From Salsipaludibacter albus (GTDB lineage Bacteria; Actinomycetota; Nitriliruptoria; Nitriliruptorales; Nitriliruptoraceae): a stretch of 41,758 bases of DNA. Location: assembly GCF_019798055.1 (NCBI RefSeq), contig NZ_JAHOPH010000033.1, forward strand, positions 1-41,758. Direction: 5' to 3'. Position 1 is the first letter of the stretch, and the number at the start of each line of letters is the position of its first letter. Positions 8,019 to 16,468 of the stretch are shown here, one piece after another. A program made the translations under genes and the position numbers. A model generated the notes under the pieces. That model did not search any database, had not been told where the DNA came from, and worked only from the letters and a program-made list of their open reading frames with translations.

Positions 8019-9040
8019 CGGCCCGTGGCGGCGTGGACGTGGTCGACGAGGTCGGCGAGGACACCGGGGTCGCTGGACGGCAGGACGCCGTGGCCGAGGT
8101 TGAACACGTGGTCGGTCCGCGTCCCGACCCGACCCAACACGTCGTCCGCGGCGGCCAGTGCCGGGCCACGCCCAGCCACGACCGCGGTCGGGTCGACGTT
8201 GCCCTGCGTCGCGACGTCGGCCGGGATGCGCTCCCGGGCGACGTCCATCGGGACCCGCCAGTCCACGCCGACCACGTCGGCACCCGCCGCGGCCATCAGG
8301 CCGAGCAGTTCGCCCGTGCCCACGCCGAAGTGGATGCGGGGGACGTCGAGGTCGGCCAGGCCGGACAGGATGCGACGGCTGTGCGGCAGGACGTGGCGCC
8401 GGTAGTCGTCCGGGGACAGGCTGCCGGCCCACGAGTCGAACAGCTGCACGGCGCGGGCACCCGCCCCGACCTGGGCCCGCAGGTGGACCAGCACGAGGTC
8501 GGCCAGCCGGGTCATCAGGCCGTCCCACAGCACGGGGTCGGTGCGCATCAGGGACTTGGCGACCGCGTGGTTGCGGGTCGGACGCCCCTCCACCAGGTAC
8601 GACGCCAGCGTGAACGGCGCACCGGCGAAGCCGATCAGCGGCACGTCGTCGTCCAGCTCGTCGACCAGCATCCGGATCGCGTCGAGCACGTAGGGGACGT
8701 CCTCGTCCGGCTCGAGCGGTCGCAGGCGGGCGAGGTCGTCGGCGCTGCGGATCGGGTCGTCCAGCACCGGACCGACCCCGGGACGGATCATGATCGGCAC
8801 GCCGACTGCCTGGACGGGCGTGACGATGTCGGAGAACAGGATCGCGGCGTCGACGCCGTAGCGCCGGATGGGCTGGAGCGTGACCTCGACGGTCAGCTCG
8901 GGATCGTGCACGACCTCCTCGAAGTCGTGGCGCTCCCGCAGGGCGCGGTACTCGGCCAGGGCACGTCCGGCCTGGCGCATGAACCACACGGGCATGTGCG
9001 CGGGTTCGCCACCCCGGAGGGCGTCGAGGAACACGGACAC
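8015..9040 (-). CDS. hemE: Uroporphyrinogen decarboxylase HemE
   Basis: 341-residue cytosolic enzyme that decarboxylates uroporphyrinogen III to coproporphyrinogen III. The N-terminal signature [15 protein letters not shown] corresponds to the conserved PVWxMRQAGRYLPEYR, with Leu-Ala in place of Leu-Pro. Further hallmarks are [22 protein letters not shown], the LFDSWAG active-site segment, VDWRVP and FNLGHGVLP. The GTG at 9040 has GGGAGG seven bases upstream and gives a standard N-terminus; an ATG at 9091 would add 17 residues. It lies downstream of rnpB on the same strand with no clear terminator between. Confidence 0.93.
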   Translation of the reverse strand: MSVFLDALRGGEPAHMPVWFMRQAGRALAEYRALRERHDFEEVVHDPELTVEVTLQPIRRYGVDAAILFSDIVTPVQAVGVPIMIRPGVGPVLDDPIRSADDLARLRPLEPDEDVPYVLDAIRMLVDELDDDVPLIGFAGAPFTLASYLVEGRPTRNHAVAKSLMRTDPVLWDGLMTRLADLVLVHLRAQVGAGARAVQLFDSWAGSLSPDDYRRHVLPHSRRILSGLADLDVPRIHFGVGTGELLGLMAAAGADVVGVDWRVPMDVARERIPADVATQGNVDPTAVVAGRGPALAAADDVLGRVGTRTDHVFNLGHGVLPSSDPGVLADLVDHVHAATGR

Positions 9041-9140
9041 GTTCTGGCCTCCCGGACGAAACGGCGCCACGGGGCGGGCGCCGGCGAGCATTGCATCGTA
9101 CGGGGTGGGCCGGTCCGTCAGGACGGCCTGGAGGGTGTCG

Positions 9141-9514
9141 AAGGGAGTCGGACGTACGCCGGATTCTGTTGCCCGTGTCCGTGAGGACCCGGGTGGCGAC
9201 CATCTGTCTGGGACGACGGTTGCCCGTCGCCTCGTGCGGCCCACCCGCAGGACCGGCGGGCCACCGTCACCTGCTGCTTGGCCTTGCTCCGGATGGGGCA
9301 TGCCCAGCCGCGACGGTCACCCGCCGCGCTGGTGGTCTCTTGCACCACCGTTTCACCCTTGCCGCGGTGGACGTGCCACCGTGGCGGTCTGCTCTCTGTT
9401 GCGCTGTTCCGCGCATCGCTGCGCCTGGGAGTTACCCAGCATCCTGCCCAGTGGAGTCCGGACGTTCCTCGACCCGGGCGAACCCGGACCGCGGCCGCCT
9501 CACCGGCTCCCTTC
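9141..9514 (-). ncRNA. rnpB: RNase P RNA, bacterial class A
   Basis: The minus strand carries the universal P RNA elements in order. GAGGAACGTCCGGACTCC (complement of 9453-9470) is the 5' core, AGGGTGAAACGGTG lies at 9359-9346, GGTGCAAGAGACCACC follows, then CCCAGACAGATGG near 9212-9200, and the ACAGAATCCGGCGTACG 3' block. The outer P1 helix pairs GAAGGGAG at the 5' end with CTCCCTTC at the 3' end, which fixes the limits to within a few bases. About 374 nt is normal for this RNA. It is the catalytic subunit that matures tRNA 5' ends. A TAGACT hexamer at 9529-9524 fits its -10 box. Confidence 0.95.
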
Positions 9515-9523
9515 GACCCGTCG

Positions 9524-9529
9524 AGTCTA
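9524..9529 (-). promoter_or_regulatory. Putative -10 element of rnpB
   Basis: TAGACT on the minus strand matches TAnnnT and ends about 8 bases before the structural start of rnpB, as expected for a transcript whose +1 opens helix P1. No good -35 was found 16-18 bases upstream. Confidence 0.45.
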
Positions 9530-9655
9530 CGTCACGGGTGGACGGTGCGATCGTGGCGGTGCGGCGCAGGGGCCCGCCCGGTCGATCGGTGGGACCGGGC
9601 CCCCGTCCCGATCGGTAGCGTTCATGGCACCGACCCACCCACAACGGGAGCACAC

Positions 9656-11089
9656 ATGAGCCTTGACGGACGCCCACTCGTCGTGGTCGCCAACCGCCTC
9701 CCGGTCTCGAAGTCCGGCGACGCGTGGCGGCCCTCGGCCGGCGGCCTCGTGACGGCCCTGCGTCCCGTGGTGGAGCAGGTCGACGGTCACTGGGTCGGCT
9801 GGGACGGCGGTGACCCCAACGTGCCCAAGCGCGTCGACGGGTTCGCCGCCGACCTGCACCCGGTCGCCATGACCGCCGAGGAGGTCGACGACCACTACTA
9901 CGGGTTCTCGAACCGGACCCTGTGGCCGCTGTTCCACGACCTGCTGGCCGAGCCGGTGTTCGACCGCGAGTGGTGGCGGACCTACGAACGCATGAACATC
10001 CGCTTCGCCGACGCGGCGGCCGCCGTCGAGGTCGACGACCCCGTCTACTGGGTCCACGACTACCACCTGCTGCTGGCCCCGGCGCTGCTGCGCGACCGCA
10101 AGCCCGACGCCACCATCGGCTTCTTCCTCCACATCCCGTTCCCACCCCCGGAACTGATGGGCCGGCTGCCCTGGAACGACGAGCTGCTGGACGGGCTGCT
10201 GGGTGCGGACGCGATCGGGTTCCACACCGAGTGGTACCGCGAGAACTTCGTCCGCTCGGTGCGGCGCAGTCGTCGCGACGTCACGGTCTCCGGCGACATG
10301 GTCCACCTGCCCGACGGACGCTCCGTGCGCACGGCCGCCCACCCGATCTCGATCGACGTCGACGAGTTCTCGGCGCTGGCCGTCGCCGACGAGACCGAGC
10401 AGGAACTGGCCGAGCTGCGTGAACAGTTCGCCAACCGCAAGGTGATGCTGGGCGTGGACCGGCTGGACTACACCAAGGGCATCCGCCACCGCCTGCAGGC
10501 CATCGAGCGCCTGTTGACCGACCGGCCGGAGCTGCGCACCAGCTTCGCGTTCATCCAGATCGCCGTGCCGTCCCGCGACGACGTCGAGGAGTACCGCGAC
10601 CTGCGCGAGCAGGTCGAGTACATGGTCGGACACATCCACGGCCGCTTCACCGAGCCGGGCCACGACGTCCCGGTCCACTACCTGTACCGCAGCGTGCCCA
10701 AGACCCGGCTGGCCGCGTACTACCGGCTGGCCGACGTCATGGCGATCACCCCGCTCAAGGACGGGATGAACCTGGTCGCCAAGGAGTTCGTGACGGTGCA
10801 GGACGCCGCCCGGGACCGGCCCGACCAGGACGCCGGTGTGCTGCTGCTCAGCGAGTTCACCGGGGCCGCGCTGGAGTTCGTGGACGACGCCGTGATGTGC
10901 AACCCCTTCGACGTCCAGTCGCTGGCCGCCCGGATGGCCCAGAGCCTGACCTTCGACGCCGACGACCGCCGCTCGCGCATCGCCCGCATGGCCGCATCGG
11001 TCCGCGAGGGCGACGTCTTCGCCTGGGTCAACGAGGAGCTGGAGTCGGTCACGATGGCCGAGCGTGCCCGGGCCGAGGTGGGCCCGTGA
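9656..11089 (+). CDS. otsA: Trehalose-6-phosphate synthase OtsA
   Basis: 477-residue GT20 retaining glycosyltransferase joining a nucleotide-sugar glucose to glucose-6-phosphate to give trehalose-6-phosphate. It shows the family blocks NRLPVS near the N-terminus, VHDYHLLLAP, FFLHIPFPPPE, GVDRLDYTKGI and ITPLKDGMNLVAKEF, which hold the donor and acceptor contacts. Full length compared with about 470-480 for bacterial OtsA. The ATG at 9656 has GGGAG six bases upstream. Its stop overlaps the otsB GTG (GTGA), so both trehalose genes are co-translated. It is divergent from rnpB. Confidence 0.95.
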   Translation: MSLDGRPLVVVANRLPVSKSGDAWRPSAGGLVTALRPVVEQVDGHWVGWDGGDPNVPKRVDGFAADLHPVAMTAEEVDDHYYGFSNRTLWPLFHDLLAEPVFDREWWRTYERMNIRFADAAAAVEVDDPVYWVHDYHLLLAPALLRDRKPDATIGFFLHIPFPPPELMGRLPWNDELLDGLLGADAIGFHTEWYRENFVRSVRRSRRDVTVSGDMVHLPDGRSVRTAAHPISIDVDEFSALAVADETEQELAELREQFANRKVMLGVDRLDYTKGIRHRLQAIERLLTDRPELRTSFAFIQIAVPSRDDVEEYRDLREQVEYMVGHIHGRFTEPGHDVPVHYLYRSVPKTRLAAYYRLADVMAITPLKDGMNLVAKEFVTVQDAARDRPDQDAGVLLLSEFTGAALEFVDDAVMCNPFDVQSLAARMAQSLTFDADDRRSRIARMAASVREGDVFAWVNEELESVTMAERARAEVGP

Positions 11090-11871
11090 CCGAACACGAC
11101 GACGTCGCACCGGCGGTCGCGCCCGAGGAGGTGGCAGCGGGGCTGCCGGCCGTGGAGGACGCCGCGGTCCTGCTGGACTTCGACGGGACCCTGTCGCACC
11201 TGGTCGACGACCCGGCATCGGCCGGTCCGGCGGACGGCGCGGCCGACGTCGTCGGGCGGCTGGCCGAGCGCACGCGGGTGGTCGTCGTGTCGGGTCGCCC
11301 GGTCGACGTGTTGCGTGGATTCCTGCCCGCCGACCTGCCCGTGACCTGGGCGGGCGGCCACGGGGCCGAGGTCGCCGAGGCGGACGGACCGATCGAGCCG
11401 GCGGCCGACCTCCAGGTGGTCCACGCCCGGCGCGACGCGGCGCAGGAGGCGCTGGAGGCCCTGCTGGCGGACGCCCCCGCGGGCTGGCACGTCGAGCTGA
11501 AGCCGACCGGGCTGGCGGTGCACAGCCGGCTGGTCGAGGATCCCTCGGCCCACGCCGACCGGGTCCGGGCGCTGCTGGACCACCACGCCGGCGACGACAT
11601 GGAGGTGTCGACCGGCCACGACGTCGTCGAGCTGCGCCCGGCCGGGGTCGACAAGGGGGTCGCGGTGTCGCGACTGCTGGCCGACGACCACCGCGTCCCG
11701 GTCGCGATCGGCGACGACGTCACCGACGAGGACACCTTCGCCGTCGCGGTGGCCGGTGGCGGGACGGCGATCCTGGTCGCCACCACGCCACGTCGGTCCC
11801 ACGCCACGATGCGGGTGGCCGATCCCGACGAGGTGGTCGCCCTGCTCGCGGCCTGGCTCGACCGGGACTGA
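11086..11871 (+). CDS. otsB: Trehalose-6-phosphate phosphatase OtsB
   Basis: 261-residue HAD-superfamily phosphatase removing the phosphate from trehalose-6-phosphate. HAD motif I is LLDFDGTL with nucleophile Asp31 and Asp33; motif II lies in VVVVSGRP; motif IV is IGDDVTDEDTF near the C-terminus. KPTGLAVHSR and GVDKGVAV match other OtsB blocks. It starts at a GTG overlapping the otsA stop. The pair is a complete two-step OtsAB route for this compatible solute. Confidence 0.94.
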   Translation: MTEHDDVAPAVAPEEVAAGLPAVEDAAVLLDFDGTLSHLVDDPASAGPADGAADVVGRLAERTRVVVVSGRPVDVLRGFLPADLPVTWAGGHGAEVAEADGPIEPAADLQVVHARRDAAQEALEALLADAPAGWHVELKPTGLAVHSRLVEDPSAHADRVRALLDHHAGDDMEVSTGHDVVELRPAGVDKGVAVSRLLADDHRVPVAIGDDVTDEDTFAVAVAGGGTAILVATTPRRSHATMRVADPDEVVALLAAWLDRD

Positions 11872-11888
11872 GGCTGTCGCGCGGCTGC

Positions 11889-12743
11889 TCAGGCGTCGGC
11901 AGCCTCCGGGACGCGGCCACCGAGCTCGGCGGCCAGCGGCATCAGGATCACCGCCATCAGCACCGCGCCGACCATGACCAGGATCAGCACCTCGGGCTGG
12001 TCGGCGAAGCTGGTCGTCGCGATCAGCAGGGCGGCCGACACGTTGCGCTGGGCCGTGCCGAAGCCGGTCACCAGTCGCTGGCCCCGGGTCGACCCGCCCA
12101 GCAGGTACCCGGCGCCCAGGCACACCGCGATGAACAGCAGCACGGCCACGAAGGAGCCCGTGCCGAAGGCGTCGATCAACTGGGGCAGTCCGATGACCAG
12201 GCCCAGGACCAGCGCCAGGGCCACGGTCACCGTGGAGACCTGGTTGAGGTGGGGGGCGAGTTTCTTCGCATCGTCGTAGCGGGCTCGCACGACCAGGGCG
12301 ATCGCCAGCGGCAGCAGCATCCCCAGGATCAGTGGCCGGGCGATGTCCCAGGCCGACACCTCCACGCCCTCGACGAGCGGGACCAGCACCAGTGGGACGT
12401 AGGCGACCGTGACCACCATCAGGAGCACCATCAGGCCGACCGAGTAGGGGACGTCGGCCTTGGCGAACTGGGCCAGCTTGGGCAGGAACGGCGCGCCGGC
12501 AGCACACCCCAGCAGGAGCAGGCCCAGCTTGAGCGGATCGTCCAGTCCCAGCAGCTCGGCGATCCCCCACGCGGCCAGCGGGGCGACCACGAAGTTGGCG
12601 ACCAGCGCGAGCCCCACCAGGCGCAGGTCGGTGAGTGGCTGGACGACCTGCTGGACCGTCAGCGAGAGCCCCAGCGCCAGCATCGACGACAGCACGAACG
12701 TCAGCAGGGCGACGTTCGCGATCTCGGTCAGGACCTCGGACAT
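11889..12743 (-). CDS. Bile acid:sodium symporter (BASS) family permease
   Basis: 284-residue integral membrane protein with about nine hydrophobic segments and few charges. It fits the BASS/SBF fold in length. FVVAPLAAWGIAELL and the LLLLGCAAGAPFLPKLA segment, with Gly and Pro in a discontinuous helix, fit the family, as does GFGTAQRNVSAALLIA later on, corresponding to the conserved GxxxRN segment of the second repeat. Substrate unknown: bacterial members carry organic anions such as pantoate or other carboxylates. It is divergent from the SulP island and convergent with otsB. A minus-strand TAGCGT at 12784-12779 may be its -10. Confidence 0.82.
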   Translation of the reverse strand: MSEVLTEIANVALLTFVLSSMLALGLSLTVQQVVQPLTDLRLVGLALVANFVVAPLAAWGIAELLGLDDPLKLGLLLLGCAAGAPFLPKLAQFAKADVPYSVGLMVLLMVVTVAYVPLVLVPLVEGVEVSAWDIARPLILGMLLPLAIALVVRARYDDAKKLAPHLNQVSTVTVALALVLGLVIGLPQLIDAFGTGSFVAVLLFIAVCLGAGYLLGGSTRGQRLVTGFGTAQRNVSAALLIATTSFADQPEVLILVMVGAVLMAVILMPLAAELGGRVPEAADA

Positions 12744-12846
12744 GTGGCGCCCTGTCGCTCGATGGGTCGACGGCCGGGACGCTAGCACCCGCTCGCCACG
12801 TGACGGACCGGGTGCGCGAGGTGGCGCGTGACTAGCGTCACGTGAC
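12744..12846. promoter_or_regulatory. Divergent promoter region between the BASS permease and SulP genes
   Basis: The 103-base gap contains two TAGCGT hexamers, one on each strand: minus at 12784-12779, 35 bases before the permease ATG, and plus at 12833-12838, eight bases before the SulP ATG. The second spacing would give a leaderless or nearly leaderless mRNA. Neither has a clear -35. A CACGTGAC palindrome core (12839-12846) abuts the SulP start. Confidence 0.4.
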
Positions 12847-14655
12847 ATGTCCTGGTCTTCCGGCCAACCCGTCCCCGAACCCCAAGGACCAGTGTTGAGC
12901 GTGGACACCCACCACGAAGCGCGGGGACTGGCGCGGGTCGTCCCGATGGTGGGATGGCTTCGGACCTACGACCGTTCGTGGCTGACCGGCGACCTGGTGG
13001 CCGGGCTGACCGTCTGGGCCCTCGTCGTCCCCGAGTCCATGGCCTACGCCGGCGTGGCCGGGGTCCCGGTCCAGTATGGGCTCTACGCCGTGATCCTGGC
13101 CGTGGTCGGCTACGCCGTCTTCGGGTCGTCCCCGCGGCTGTTCGTGGGTCCGTCGTCGACGGTCGCCGCGCTCTCGGCCGTGGTCGTCGGCTCGGTGGTC
13201 AGCGGGGGTGGGGACGACTTCGTCGCCCTGAGTGCGGCACTGGCCGTCCTGGTCGGGGTCCTGTACGTCCTGGCCGGGCTGCTGCGCCTCGGCTTCGTGG
13301 CCAACTTCTTCGCCAAGCCCGTGCTCGACGGGTTCATCGCGGGACTGGGCCTGTACATCGCCGTCGGACAGTTGCCCAAGCTGGTGGGCATCGAGTCACC
13401 GGACGGCAACACGGTGCTGAAGGCGGTCCGGACAGTCGCGGAGATCGGGGACTGGTCGGTCCTGGCCGCGGTCGTCGGGGTGGCCGCGCTCGTGCTGTTG
13501 TTCGGCCTGGAGCGGTTCGCGCCGCGGCTTCCGGGGGCGCTGCTGGTCGCCGCGGCCGGGATCGCCGTCACCGCCGTGTTCGGGCTGGCCGACGTGGATG
13601 GTGGTGGGGGCCTGGCCATCGTGGGCGAGGTCCCGACGGGCTTCTCACCGGTGTCGTGGGACGGCGTCACCCTGGACGCGGTGGTCGCGATGGTGCCCGG
13701 GGCCCTGGGCATCCTGGTCGTCGGCTTCGCGCAGTCGGTGGCGATCGCCAAGGCGTATGCCACCAAGTACCACGACCCGACCGACCCGAGCCAGGAGATG
13801 ATTGGCTACGGCGCGGCCAACGTCGGCGCGGGCCTCCTCGGGGGGTTCACGGTCACCGGCAGCCTCTCCAAGAGCGCGGCCGCGGAGTCGGCGGGGGGGC
13901 GGACGCCGGTCGTGTCGTTGACCGTGGGCATCGCCACCCTGGCGACGGTGCTGTTCCTGGCCGGGGTGTTCGAACAGCTGCCCGAGCCGGTGCTGGCCGC
14001 GATCGTCATCGTGGCGGTGTGGGGGATGATCGACTTCGCGCCGGTGGTGCGGCTGAGACGAGCCGGGACGGTGGACTTCTGGCTGGCGCTCGCGGCCTTC
14101 GCCGGCGTGGTGCTGGTCGGGATCCTGCCCGGCATCGTGGTCGGCGTCGTGCTGTCGCTGATGCTGTTCCAGCACCGGGTCGATCGTCCCCACGCGGCGG
14201 TCCTGGGACGGCGTCCCGACGGGCAGACCTGGGGTGACCTCGCCGAGCACGACGACTACCGACCCGAGGCGGGCGTGTTCGTCTACCGGTGGGACGCCCC
14301 GCTGATCTTCGCCAACGCCGACCACTTCGGCCACGACCTCGCGATGCGCCTGCACGACCGGGACGAGTCGACCCGCGCGGTCGTCGTCGACTGCGAGACC
14401 TGCTTCGACATCGACACCACGGGATCGGCCACCCTGGAGGAACTGCAGGCGACCCTGGCCGACGACGGCATCGCCCTCCACCTCGCACACCTGCACGGGG
14501 AGGTCCGGGACGCCCTGGTCCGCGACGGCACGCTGGCGATGATCGGTCCCGACCACGTCCACGACACGGTCCGTGGCGCGGTCGACGCTGCGCTGGCCGG
14601 CCAGGCCACGGACCGACACGGCGACCAACGATCCACCACGGGAGATCCGGAGTGA
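12847..14655 (+). CDS. SulP/SLC26 family anion permease with STAS domain (first copy)
   Basis: 602-residue SulP transporter. The membrane domain spans about residues 45-440, beginning with LVAGLTVWALVVPESMAYAGVAG, the SulP entry signature, and containing the conserved GLLGGFTVTGSLSKSA. A C-terminal cytosolic STAS domain (about 465-585) keeps the FDIDTTGSATLEELQ loop. Characterised relatives move sulfate, bicarbonate or dicarboxylates; this one's substrate is unproven. The ATG lacks a ribosome site but has a TAGCGT eight bases upstream. A TTG about 48 bases downstream preceded by AAGGA is an alternative start. Its stop overlaps the next SulP gene. Confidence 0.9.
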   Translation: MSWSSGQPVPEPQGPVLSVDTHHEARGLARVVPMVGWLRTYDRSWLTGDLVAGLTVWALVVPESMAYAGVAGVPVQYGLYAVILAVVGYAVFGSSPRLFVGPSSTVAALSAVVVGSVVSGGGDDFVALSAALAVLVGVLYVLAGLLRLGFVANFFAKPVLDGFIAGLGLYIAVGQLPKLVGIESPDGNTVLKAVRTVAEIGDWSVLAAVVGVAALVLLFGLERFAPRLPGALLVAAAGIAVTAVFGLADVDGGGGLAIVGEVPTGFSPVSWDGVTLDAVVAMVPGALGILVVGFAQSVAIAKAYATKYHDPTDPSQEMIGYGAANVGAGLLGGFTVTGSLSKSAAAESAGGRTPVVSLTVGIATLATVLFLAGVFEQLPEPVLAAIVIVAVWGMIDFAPVVRLRRAGTVDFWLALAAFAGVVLVGILPGIVVGVVLSLMLFQHRVDRPHAAVLGRRPDGQTWGDLAEHDDYRPEAGVFVYRWDAPLIFANADHFGHDLAMRLHDRDESTRAVVVDCETCFDIDTTGSATLEELQATLADDGIALHLAHLHGEVRDALVRDGTLAMIGPDHVHDTVRGAVDAALAGQATDRHGDQRSTTGDPE

Positions 14656-16370
14656 AGCGCCTGTCCCGACCACCCCGCCCCACCGGGCTGGCCCGCCACC
14701 TCCCGGCCATCGACGCCACGCGCACCTACCGCCGCGCGTTCCTGCGGCCCGACGTCCTGGCCGGGCTGACGGCATGGGCCATGGTCGTGCCGGAGGGGAT
14801 CGGCTACGCGTCGATCGCCGGGATGCCGGCCGAGGCCGCGCTGTACGCGGCCGTGCTGGGCACCGCGGCCTACTTCCTGTTCGGCACGTCGCACGAGGTG
14901 ACGGTGGGGCCCAGCTCAGCCCTGGCGATCATGTCGGCCGCCACGGTCGGCAGCCTCGGGCTGGGCGCGAACTCGGCGGACTGGATCGCTGCCACGAGCG
15001 CCCTGGCGATCATCGTCGGGATCATGGCCCTCGTGGCGGGCGTGCTCAAGCTCGGCACGATCAACAACTTCATCTCCAAGCCGGTCCTGGACGGCTTCGT
15101 CGCCGGACTGGCCCTCAACATCATCATCGGCCAGGTACCGAAGTTCCTCGGCTTCGGCATCGACGGCGACCTCAACTTCTTCCAGTCCGTGGCCGAGGTC
15201 GTCGCCAACATCGACCAGACCAGCATGATCACGTTCGCGATGGGCGCCGGTTCGTACCTGCTGCTGATGGTCCTGCACCGGATCTCCAAGAGGATCCCCG
15301 CCGCGCTGATCGCCGTGGCAGCCAGCGTGGTCGCGGTCGTGGTGTTCAACCTCGACGACCGTGGCATCGCGGTGATCGGCGAGATCCCGTCCGGGTTCCC
15401 CACCATCGACATCCCCAGCGTCGACCTGGGCATGGTCGGCCAACTGCTGCCGGGCGCGTTGGGGATGATGGTGGTGGCCTACGCCGAGACGCTGTCGGGC
15501 GGACGGACGTTCGCCGCTCGGCGCCAGTACCGCATCGACCCCGACCAGGAATTCATCGCGCTGGGCTGGTCCAACATCGCGGCGGGACTGTTCCAGGGAT
15601 TCGCGGTCAACGGCAGCCTGTCACGCACCAAGCTCAAGTACGACGTCGGGGTGAAGACCCAGTACTCGACGCTGTTCACCGGCGTCGCCGTCGCGATCAC
15701 CCTGGTCGCGCTCACCTGGTTCTTCGAACGCCTCGCCGAGGCGACCATCGCCGCGATCGTCATCCACGCCGTGTTCCCACTCGTCCGGCCCCGGCTGTGG
15801 CCGCAGCTGTGGCGCACCGCCCGGTTCGAGTTCTGGGCCGCCCTGTCGGCGGCGCTGGTGACGATGGTCCTGGGCGAGGTGCAGGGGCTGTTCTTCGGGG
15901 TGGTCGTCGCCGTGTTCATGGTCACGGCCCGCGCCGCCCAGGCACCCGTCGCCGAGCTGGGGCACTCGGCCGCCAGCGACGCCTGGGTCGAGCTCGGCAC
16001 GGTCGACGACGCCGAACGGGTGCCCGGCGTGCTCATCCTCGACGCGGGAGCACCACCGTCGTTCGCCAACGCGGCGGGCTTCCACGACGCGATCGTCGAG
16101 GCCGTGTACGACGCCGACCCGTCACCCGACGTCGTGGTCCTGGACTTCGACGTCGTCACCTCGATCGACGTGACGACGGCCGCCAGCCTGGGACAGCTCA
16201 TGGACGAGCTGTCAGCCCTCGACGTCGAACTGCACCTGGCCCGCGTCCGGCCCGAGGTGCTCGCAGAGCTGCGCGAACAGGAGCTCGCGACGGCGACCAG
16301 GGCCGGTCGCGTGCACGCGACCGTGCGTGACGCCGTCGACACCGCACGTGCACCGGCGGTGGGCGAGTAG
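14652..16370 (+). CDS. SulP/SLC26 family anion permease with STAS domain (second copy)
   Basis: 572-residue SulP transporter. VLAGLTAWAMVVPEGIGYASIAGMP marks the start of the transmembrane domain, GLFQGFAVNGSLSRT the conserved pore-side segment, and a STAS domain occupies about residues 430-560 with SIDVTTAASLGQL. It diverges clearly from the first copy, so this is not a recent duplication. The GTG overlaps the upstream stop (GTGA), implying translational coupling and perhaps a heteromeric or sequential role. The next gene is the alkylsulfatase, 98 bases downstream, which suggests sulfate ester or sulfate transport, by inference. Confidence 0.9.
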   Translation: MKRLSRPPRPTGLARHLPAIDATRTYRRAFLRPDVLAGLTAWAMVVPEGIGYASIAGMPAEAALYAAVLGTAAYFLFGTSHEVTVGPSSALAIMSAATVGSLGLGANSADWIAATSALAIIVGIMALVAGVLKLGTINNFISKPVLDGFVAGLALNIIIGQVPKFLGFGIDGDLNFFQSVAEVVANIDQTSMITFAMGAGSYLLLMVLHRISKRIPAALIAVAASVVAVVVFNLDDRGIAVIGEIPSGFPTIDIPSVDLGMVGQLLPGALGMMVVAYAETLSGGRTFAARRQYRIDPDQEFIALGWSNIAAGLFQGFAVNGSLSRTKLKYDVGVKTQYSTLFTGVAVAITLVALTWFFERLAEATIAAIVIHAVFPLVRPRLWPQLWRTARFEFWAALSAALVTMVLGEVQGLFFGVVVAVFMVTARAAQAPVAELGHSAASDAWVELGTVDDAERVPGVLILDAGAPPSFANAAGFHDAIVEAVYDADPSPDVVVLDFDVVTSIDVTTAASLGQLMDELSALDVELHLARVRPEVLAELREQELATATRAGRVHATVRDAVDTARAPAVGE

Positions 16371-16468
16371 GGTGCAGGATCGCCGACACCACATGACGCG
16401 TACCGCCCCTCCCCCGCCTCCTTCACTGTTCCCCGGGCGGACCGTCCCCATGACGACAGGATCCGTCG

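Noticed and set aside
8893-9096. Alternative ATG at 9096 upstream of hemE
   Set aside because: It is out of frame with hemE and encodes a 67-residue product without protein character.
7580-9184. A plus-strand open frame across hemG, hemE and part of rnpB
   Set aside because: It runs through an RNA gene and two well-supported minus-strand enzymes.
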